Below are positions 30,976-37,289 of a stretch of 37,289 nucleotides of DNA, piece by piece; within the stretch, counting starts at the first letter, position 1; every line of letters starts with the position of its first letter. A model generated the notes under the pieces. The model searched no databases, was not told the DNA's origin, and saw only the letters and a program-made list of their open reading frames with translations. The position numbers and the translations under genes were made by a program. The DNA is from Crenothrix polyspora (GTDB lineage: Bacteria > Pseudomonadota > Gammaproteobacteria > Methylococcales > Methylomonadaceae), in the NCBI GenBank assembly GCA_945902915.1, contig CAMDNJ010000015.1, positions 1 to 37,289 of the forward strand. The letters run 5' to 3'.

Positions 30976-31103
30976 GGCTACCAACTTAAGACGCGACAAA
31001 GCTAGGATTAACCCTTTTGCCTTGAGCCCTTAGTCTGCGTTCAGGAGAGCCCTTTCTAAAATTGAACGGTCAACCTAAACTGTCGCGCCTTAAGTTGCTT
31101 GCC
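30976..31103. repeat. MITE-like palindromic element, family A copy 2
   Basis: GGCTACCAACTTAAGACGCGACA ... TGTCGCGCCTTAAGTTGCTTGCC terminal inverted repeats; interior shares TAGTCTGCGTTCAGGAGAG...AATTGAACG with copy 1. Confidence 0.85.
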
Positions 31104-31125
31104 TCACATTACAATAACCAAGAAC

Positions 31126-31159
31126 TTTACTCTGGAATTAAATAGGACTAGAATAGTCC
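31126..31159 (+). promoter_or_regulatory. Candidate promoter with IscR type-1-like operator for the suf operon
   Basis: TTTACT (31126-31131) - 17 nt - TAGAAT (31149-31154); -10 lies inside GGACTAGAATAGTCC (31145-31159), core GACTAGAATAGTC vs GACTRWWWYAGTC. Confidence 0.65.
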
Positions 31160-31179
31160 TCAATGATTTTGGAGAGGGT

Positions 31180-31644
31180 ATGTTACGGTTAAGTAAATTA
31201 ACGGACTATGCAACAGTTATCTTAAGCTTTATGGCCAGAGATACTGATCAGATGCATGCAGCGATGGAAATAGCCTCTATTACCGGCATTGCCTTACCTA
31301 CCGTGAGTAAAATCTTGAAATTACTGGTCAACGCCAAGATACTGATTTCGACTCGGGGCGCTAAAGGTGGTTATGAACTCGCCAGAGCACCCGCAGAAAT
31401 AAGTATCGCTGCGGTCATCAGCGCCTTAGAAGGTCCTATTGCACTCACCGAATGCAGTATATCTCAACAAGGCTGTGAACAAGCATCCGGCTGTGAAATT
31501 AGAGGCAACTGGAATTTAATTAATCAGACCATTCATAATGCCCTGGAATCAGTAACCTTGGCGGACATGGTGCGCCCAGCTCGCTCTCAAGATCTCGCTT
31601 GGAAGCAAGAAATCCTGATTCCCGTCGCCAGTTTATATCGTTAG
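31180..31644 (+). CDS. Rrf2 family SUF Fe-S assembly regulator (IscR-like)
   Basis: MLRLSKLTDYATVILSFMARD, LPTVSKILKLLVNAKILISTRGAKGGYELAR; three-Cys cluster CSISQQGCEQASGC. ATG 31180 with GGAGAGGG upstream preferred over the longer track ORF. Confidence 0.93.
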   Translation: MLRLSKLTDYATVILSFMARDTDQMHAAMEIASITGIALPTVSKILKLLVNAKILISTRGAKGGYELARAPAEISIAAVISALEGPIALTECSISQQGCEQASGCEIRGNWNLINQTIHNALESVTLADMVRPARSQDLAWKQEILIPVASLYR

Positions 31645-31656
31645 ATAGAGAAATTT

Positions 31657-33105
31657 ATGTCAGCAAGCACCCAAGAAATAAATAACCTGATCAACCAGGA
31701 ATACAAACAAGGTTTTGTTACTGAGTTAGAAACCGATACCTTTCCTATTGGGCTAGATGAAGACGTTATTCATAAGCTATCTAAAGTCAAAAATGAACCT
31801 GAGTTTATGTTGGAATATCGCTTAAAAGCGTTTCGGCATTGGCAAACCATGAAGTCACCAGAGTGGGCATTCGTCAAGTTTGATCCCATAGACTATCAGG
31901 CCATCAGCTATTATTCTGCGCCTAAACGTAAAGAAGACGGCCCTAAGAGCTTAGATGAAATCGATCCACAAGTATTAGAAGCCTATAAAAAGCTAGGCAT
32001 CCCTTTAGATGAACAAGAGCGCTTAGCCGGAATCGCCATTGATGCGGTTTTTGACAGCGTCTCAGTAGCGACCACCTTTAAAGGTAAGCTTAAAGATGCG
32101 GGCGTTATTTTCTGCCCTATTTCTGAAGCCTTGCGAGAACATCCTGAATTAATCAAACAATATCTAGGTTCAGTCGTACCTCATACCGACAATTATTTTG
32201 CGGCCTTGAATGCTGCCGTTTTTACGGATGGCTCATTTGTTTATATCCCCAAAGGCGTGCGCTGCCCGATGGAGTTATCCACTTATTTTAGAATTAACGC
32301 GGCTAATACCGGACAATTTGAACGAACGTTAATTATTGCCGATGAAGGTAGCCATGTCTCTTACCTTGAAGGCTGCACGGCACCGATGCGTGATGAAAAT
32401 CAGTTACATGCAGCCGTGGTTGAATTGGTTGTCATGAAAGATGCCACCATTAAATATTCCACCGTGCAAAACTGGTATCCCGGCGATAAGAATGGCTTAG
32501 GCGGCATATACAACTTCGTCACTAAACGCGCGGAATGCCGTGGTGATAATTCTAAAGTATCATGGACTCAAGTAGAAACCGGCTCAGCGATTACTTGGAA
32601 ATATCCTAGCTGCGTGTTAACCGGCGACAATGCTGTCGGTGAGTTTTATTCAGTCGCCTTGACCAATAATTATCAACAAGCCGACACCGGCACCAAGATG
32701 ATTCATATCGGCAAAAACACGCGCAGCACCATCGTGTCTAAAGGCATTTCAGCAGGCAAGGCACAAAACACTTATAGAGGCTTGGTCAAGGTCTTGAAAA
32801 GCGCTGAAAATGCACGTAATTACACGCAATGCGATTCCTTGCTAGTCGGCGATCAGTGCGGTGCACATACGTTTCCGTACATCGAAGTCAAACAACCATC
32901 TGCGCAAGTCGAACACGAAGCAACCACGTCTAAGATCAGCGAAGACCAGTTATTCTTTTGTCAGCAACGCGGACTTTCAGCAGAAGATGCTGTATCTATG
33001 ATCGTTAACGGTTTTTGTAAAGAAGTGTTTAAAGAATTGCCGATGGAGTTTGCTGTGGAAGCGCAGGCATTGTTGGGCTTGAGTTTGGAAGGTTCGGTTG
33101 GTTAG
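31657..33105 (+). CDS. sufB: Fe-S cluster assembly protein SufB
   Basis: [67 protein letters not shown], ending GLSLEGSVG. Confidence 0.98.
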   Translation: MSASTQEINNLINQEYKQGFVTELETDTFPIGLDEDVIHKLSKVKNEPEFMLEYRLKAFRHWQTMKSPEWAFVKFDPIDYQAISYYSAPKRKEDGPKSLDEIDPQVLEAYKKLGIPLDEQERLAGIAIDAVFDSVSVATTFKGKLKDAGVIFCPISEALREHPELIKQYLGSVVPHTDNYFAALNAAVFTDGSFVYIPKGVRCPMELSTYFRINAANTGQFERTLIIADEGSHVSYLEGCTAPMRDENQLHAAVVELVVMKDATIKYSTVQNWYPGDKNGLGGIYNFVTKRAECRGDNSKVSWTQVETGSAITWKYPSCVLTGDNAVGEFYSVALTNNYQQADTGTKMIHIGKNTRSTIVSKGISAGKAQNTYRGLVKVLKSAENARNYTQCDSLLVGDQCGAHTFPYIEVKQPSAQVEHEATTSKISEDQLFFCQQRGLSAEDAVSMIVNGFCKEVFKELPMEFAVEAQALLGLSLEGSVG

Positions 33106-33125
33106 TTGGCAAATACGACAAGATT

Positions 33126-33359
33126 TTGGATATACAACAGCTAGTCTCAATGACTAAATATGAAATGATTATTTACTGGAATGAAGAAGATCAACTCTTT
33201 ATCGCAGAAGTTCCAGAATTAGCGGGCTGCATGGCGGATGGTAGCAGTTATCAGGAAGCTGTTAAAAATGCGGAACAGGTCATTACTGAATGGATAGAAA
33301 CTGCCATAGATCTCGGCCGATTTATTCCTGAGCCTAAAGGGCGATTGTTGTATGCTTAA
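33126..33359 (+). CDS. HicB-like antitoxin family protein (orphan)
   Basis: YEMIIYWNEEDQLFIAEVPELAGCMADGSSYQEAVKNAEQVITEWIETAIDLGR; likely start at internal Met 33150; no HicA beside it. Confidence 0.85.
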   Translation: MDIQQLVSMTKYEMIIYWNEEDQLFIAEVPELAGCMADGSSYQEAVKNAEQVITEWIETAIDLGRFIPEPKGRLLYA

Positions 33360-33380
33360 TCCATAGCGTAACGAAGTTAT

Positions 33381-33444
33381 GTAGGGTGGATAAGCAACGC
33401 GCATCCACCATTGATACCGGATGCGCGTTATTTATCCGACCTAC
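33381..33444. repeat. Palindromic repeat, family C copy 2
   Basis: GTAGGGTGGATAAGCAACGCGCATCC (33381-33406) / GGATGCGCGTTATTTATCCGACCTAC (33419-33444). Confidence 0.88.
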
Positions 33445-33580
33445 AGGTCACTGGTATTAAGTTAAAAAACATCGTCATACAAGCAGTGAAACTTTGGCAT
33501 GAAAACGAAAGGCAAGCTTAATCAATAATTATAATCCACCGAATTAAGCTAGGCACATTGAACGCATTTAGGTAATAACA

Positions 33581-33823
33581 ATGAACACAGCACAACTTTT
33601 AAATGACTTAGAGCAGTTGCCGCCTGAAGCGCAGCATCAAATAGAAGACTTTATTGATTTTATAAAAACACGTTATCAATCTGTAGAAAATAAGCGTCAA
33701 CCCGACATAACCCACGGCGACAAAAACGTTAATCCCTCCGATTTGTTTGGGTTATGGGCTGCACAGCCTAGGAATATAGCTGATATTAGAAAACAAGCTT
33801 GGCAACGTTCGAAATTAGAATAA
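33581..33823 (+). CDS. DUF2281 family, VapB-like antitoxin
   Basis: MNTAQLLNDLEQLPPEAQHQIEDFIDFIKTRYQ... typical DUF2281 N-terminus. Confidence 0.8.
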   Translation: MNTAQLLNDLEQLPPEAQHQIEDFIDFIKTRYQSVENKRQPDITHGDKNVNPSDLFGLWAAQPRNIADIRKQAWQRSKLE

Positions 33824-33912
33824 TGATTTTGTGTGATACCAACATTCCGCTTTATACCTATAACCTCAAAGATTTTAATTTTATGCCTAACATCAACATT
33901 CACAAAGTCTAG
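33823..33912 (+). pseudogene. VapC/PIN-domain toxin remnant with internal in-frame deletion
   Basis: TAATG overlap with the DUF2281 ORF; translation MILCDTNIPLYTYNLKDFNFMPNINIHKV*: PIN N-terminus (MILCDTNI) joined to a PIN-like C-terminus (LYTYNLKDFNF-P-NI). Confidence 0.7.
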
Positions 33913-33938
33913 GCCACTCAAAAACCATTGGAACATTC

Positions 33939-34694
33939 ATGCTCAGTATTAAAAATTTAACCGTTAACGTCAATGACAAACAGATTCTTAAAGGCATTAA
34001 CCTTGAGATTAAACCGGGCGAAATTCACGCCATTATGGGGCCTAATGGCTCTGGAAAAAGTACCTTGTCACATATCTTGTCAGGTAAAGCGGGTTATACC
34101 GTAACCGGTGGTTCGGTCACTTATCAAGGCAAAGATTTACTAGAAATGGCGCCAGAAATCAGAGCGCGTGAAGGTGTGTTTCTTGCCTTTCAATACCCTG
34201 TAGAAATTCCTGGCGTCAGCAATATTTATTTATTAAAAGCTGCACTCAACTCAATACGCAAACATCACGGTCAGCCCGAAGTCGATGCCATGGATTTTTT
34301 AACCTTGGTTAAAGATAAAGTGCGTTTACTGGAAATGGATGAGAAGTTTTTGTATCGCGCTGTCAATGAAGGTTTTTCTGGTGGCGAAAAGAAACGTAAT
34401 GAAATCCTGCAAATGGCTATATTAGAACCCAAATTATGTATCTTAGATGAAACCGATTCCGGCTTAGATATCGATGCCTTAAAAGTAGTCGCCGAAGGTG
34501 TTAATTCTTTGCGTGCGGCTGACCGTTCATTTGTCATGGTCACTCACTACCAACGCTTACTGGATTATATTAAACCTGATTTTGTACATGTCTTAGCGCA
34601 TGGTCAAATTGTTAAATCCGGCGGAGCTGAGCTGGCTCTTGAACTAGAAGAAAAAGGCTATAGCTGGGTTGAAGATAGCAAGGCAGCGATTTAA
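33939..34694 (+). CDS. sufC: Fe-S cluster assembly ATPase SufC
   Basis: Walker A IMGPNGSGKST, signature FSGGEKKRNEILQM, LDETDSGLDIDALK. Confidence 0.98.
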   Translation: MLSIKNLTVNVNDKQILKGINLEIKPGEIHAIMGPNGSGKSTLSHILSGKAGYTVTGGSVTYQGKDLLEMAPEIRAREGVFLAFQYPVEIPGVSNIYLLKAALNSIRKHHGQPEVDAMDFLTLVKDKVRLLEMDEKFLYRAVNEGFSGGEKKRNEILQMAILEPKLCILDETDSGLDIDALKVVAEGVNSLRAADRSFVMVTHYQRLLDYIKPDFVHVLAHGQIVKSGGAELALELEEKGYSWVEDSKAAI

Positions 34695-36019
34695 TGACAA
34701 CGGCCATAGCAAGCCGATATACGGCAGAATATTCAAGCATTGCACCCACCTTGCCAGGACAAAACTTAGCTTGGTTAACGACCTTAAGACAAGAGGCCTT
34801 AAGCAAATTCTCAGCACAAGGTTTTCCCTCGCTACGTGAAGAAGAATGGCGCTATACCAATGTTTCGGCTATTGAAAAGAAACTGTTTGCGCCGTCAGCC
34901 ATCGGACAAGTGCAAGAAACCGTCTCTAAAGAACTCATATCAAAATATCAATTAGCCGATGCCTGGTCTGTTGTGCTGATTGATGGTCACTTTTGTGCAG
35001 AGCTCTCCGTATTAGAAGGTCTACCAGAAACGGTTACTGTCATGAGTATGGCTGAAGCCTTGGCACAACAGCCGGATAACCTAGAACACTATATTAACCA
35101 AGCGGTTAATAACGATGAGCATAACTTTGTCGCTTTTAATAGCGCATGGTTTACTGATGGTTTATTTGTTCATGTGCCTGCTAAGCTAGTTTTAGAAAAA
35201 CCTGTGCAAGTTTTGCACTTGAGCACTCAAGGCGATTTACTCGCCAGTACACGTACAGTGATAGTCGCCGAAGCTATGGCAGACATTAAAGTCATAGAAA
35301 CGTTTGTCGGTTTAGATGTCGCCTATTTGTCCGCTGCAGTCACAGAGGTTTTTGTGGGTCTTAATGCCGATGTCATCTTGTATAAGATGCAATGTGAATC
35401 AGATAAAGCCTATCATTTCGGTGGCATTTACGTAAAACAAGCCAAAGACGCACGCTTTACTCATCATAATTTCGCCTTTGGAGCTTTGCTAGCACGCTGT
35501 GATATACATACTGATCTGGATTTAGCATCCGAATGTGAATTAAACGGTTTATATTTAGGCATCAATCGCCAGCATATCGACAACCATACTCGTATCAATC
35601 ACTTAAAGCCTCATGGCATCAGTCGCGAACTTTACAAAGGTGTATTAGACAATAGAGCCAGAGGCGTATTTCAAGGGCGCGTTATCGTCGCTGAAGATGC
35701 GCAAAAAACTGATTCACAAATGAATAACCGTAATTTACTGTTATCCAACGATGCGGAAGCCGATACCAAGCCACAATTAGAAATTTATGCCGATGATGTC
35801 AAATGCGCACATGGCGTTACGGTCGGGCAACTCGATGAGAAATCTATTTTTTATCTACAATCGCGTTGTATCGATGAAGAAACTGCGCGTAATATGCTGA
35901 CCTTCGCATTCGCCAATGAAATGGTCGACAAGATCAAGATCAAAAGTTTGCATGATCAAGCGCTAGAACAAGTTTTAATTCGCTTTCCTCAAGCAGGCAT
36001 CAATAAGGAATGGTTATGA
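34694..36019 (+). CDS. sufD: Fe-S cluster assembly protein SufD
   Basis: EEEWRYTNVSAIEKK, VLDNRARGVFQGRVIVAEDAQKTDSQMNNRNLLLS; TAATG overlap with sufC. Confidence 0.97.
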   Translation: MTTAIASRYTAEYSSIAPTLPGQNLAWLTTLRQEALSKFSAQGFPSLREEEWRYTNVSAIEKKLFAPSAIGQVQETVSKELISKYQLADAWSVVLIDGHFCAELSVLEGLPETVTVMSMAEALAQQPDNLEHYINQAVNNDEHNFVAFNSAWFTDGLFVHVPAKLVLEKPVQVLHLSTQGDLLASTRTVIVAEAMADIKVIETFVGLDVAYLSAAVTEVFVGLNADVILYKMQCESDKAYHFGGIYVKQAKDARFTHHNFAFGALLARCDIHTDLDLASECELNGLYLGINRQHIDNHTRINHLKPHGISRELYKGVLDNRARGVFQGRVIVAEDAQKTDSQMNNRNLLLSNDAEADTKPQLEIYADDVKCAHGVTVGQLDEKSIFYLQSRCIDEETARNMLTFAFANEMVDKIKIKSLHDQALEQVLIRFPQAGINKEWL

Positions 36020-37239
36020 CAGGATTTGATGTAGACAAAATTCGACAAGACTTCCCTATTCTTGCTGAAAAAATACGTAATAAGCCTCTAGTGTATTTAG
36101 ATAATGCCGCCACTTGTCACAAACCACAAGCGGTCATCGACAGCATCGTGCATTTATACAGCCATGATTATGCCAATGTGCATCGTGGCGTTCATACGCT
36201 AAGTGTACGTTCTACCGATCTTTTTGAGAGTGCTCGCAGCAAAGTAAAAGACTTTATCAATGCCCGCAGCGATAAAGAGATTATTTTTGTTAAAGGCGCT
36301 ACCGAAGCCATTAATTTAGTTGCCCAAACCTACGGTAAAGCCAACATCCACAGCGGTGATGAAATAATCATTACTGCCATGGAGCATCACTCTAATATCG
36401 TGCCTTGGCAGATGTTATGCGAACAAACGGGCGCCATTTTAAAAATTGCACCTATTAATCTGCAAGGTGAACTCATCTATGAAGAATTCGAAAAGCTGTT
36501 AAACGATAAAACCAAACTGGTTTCTGTCGTACATATGTCGAATGCCTTAGGCACCATTAATCCGGTTAAACAGATTATTGCCGCCGCTCACAGTAGAAAT
36601 ATTCCCGTATTACTAGACGGTGCTCAAGCCATTCCACACATGACCGTGGATGTGCAAGAACTGGATTGTGACTTTTATGTTTTTTCAGGACATAAGTTGT
36701 ATGGCCCTACCGGTGTTGGTGTACTTTATGGCAAACAAGCGCACCTTGAAGCCATGCCGCCTTACCAAGGTGGCGGTGATATGATTCGCAAAGTCACTTT
36801 TGCAGAAACCGAATACAATACCCTGCCCTATAAGTTTGAAGCTGGCACACCCGATATATCGGGTGTCATCGCCTTGGGCGCTGCAATTGATTACTTGACC
36901 ACCATCGGCATGGACAACATTGCCGCTTATGAAGCTGAATTACTTAGCTATGCCACAGAGAAGGCCTTAGCCATTAAAGGTCTGCGCATTATAGGTGAAG
37001 CCGAGCATAAAGGCGCTATCCTTTCTTTTGTGCTCGATAAGATTCATCCACACGATATAGGTACGTTGCTTGATAGTTTAGGTATCGCCATACGCGCAGG
37101 ACATCATTGCGCGATGCCGGTCATGGATTTTTATGAGGTTCCAGCAACAGCCAGAGCATCATTTGCCATGTATAATACCAAAGCAGAAATTGATGTATTA
37201 ATGAACGGCATAACATCTTTAATTGAGGTATTTGGCTAA
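36016..37239 (+). CDS. sufS: Cysteine desulfurase SufS
   Basis: VYLDNAATCHKPQAV, HRGVHTLS, FSGHKLYGPTGVGVLYG, IRAGHHCAMPVM; preferred start ATG 36016 (ATGA overlap with sufD). Confidence 0.97.
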   Translation: MTGFDVDKIRQDFPILAEKIRNKPLVYLDNAATCHKPQAVIDSIVHLYSHDYANVHRGVHTLSVRSTDLFESARSKVKDFINARSDKEIIFVKGATEAINLVAQTYGKANIHSGDEIIITAMEHHSNIVPWQMLCEQTGAILKIAPINLQGELIYEEFEKLLNDKTKLVSVVHMSNALGTINPVKQIIAAAHSRNIPVLLDGAQAIPHMTVDVQELDCDFYVFSGHKLYGPTGVGVLYGKQAHLEAMPPYQGGGDMIRKVTFAETEYNTLPYKFEAGTPDISGVIALGAAIDYLTTIGMDNIAAYEAELLSYATEKALAIKGLRIIGEAEHKGAILSFVLDKIHPHDIGTLLDSLGIAIRAGHHCAMPVMDFYEVPATARASFAMYNTKAEIDVLMNGITSLIEVFG

Positions 37240-37289
37240 TGTTTGATGATTTACGAGACCTCTACCAAGAGGTTATATTTGACCACAAC
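37239..37289 (+). CDS. sufU: SufU/IscU-like (NifU-N) scaffold protein, N-terminus only
   Basis: MFDDLRDLYQEVIFDHN matches the start of NifU-N/SufU scaffolds; TAATG overlap with sufS; truncated by window end. Confidence 0.75.
   Translation, partial: MFDDLRDLYQEVIFDHN

Noticed and set aside
33126-33359. Complete hicAB toxin-antitoxin system
   Set aside because: Only the HicB-like component is present; no HicA-like ORF found adjacent on either strand.
34271-34806. Antisense ORFs over sufC/sufD (34271-34543, 34612-34806)
   Set aside because: Antisense to conserved coding sequence.

Overview
The window is about 37 kb of gene-dense gammaproteobacterial chromosome. Gene content and repeat style suggest a methanotroph-like (Methylococcales) lineage, but that assignment is an inference. 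Most genes are housekeeping genes in recognisable clusters: hemL(partial)-rmuC; epmB/efp-epmA (EF-P and its lysylation enzymes); bamA-skp-fabZ-lpxA-rnhB; srkA; LysM-dprA-smg-topA; fmt; psd; queF; a GacA/UvrY-like response regulator; a lipoprotein; proA; CIRCE-hrcA-grpE-dnaK-dnaJ-dapB; a DOMON-like/NamZ (DUF1343) pair; and a SUF Fe-S operon (Rrf2 regulator-sufB-[HicB-like, DUF2281, PIN remnant]-sufC-sufD-sufS-sufU partial). I see no tRNA, rRNA, CRISPR array, phage or transposase gene. The observations most worth a second look are: (1) an 833-bp insertion inside the suf operon that holds an orphan HicB-like antitoxin, a palindromic repeat, and a DUF2281 antitoxin coupled to a 29-codon ORF that looks like a VapC/PIN toxin with its middle deleted in frame; (2) an almost perfect IscR type-1-like palindrome overlapping the predicted -10 of the suf regulator promoter; (3) several families of non-autonomous palindromic or MITE-like repeats in the intergenic gaps, one with an inverted, nested copy; (4) a coupled cytoplasmic NamZ-like/DOMON-like gene pair. 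I do not see a clearly new multi-gene system. The novelty is mainly in the suf-operon insertion and the repeat families.
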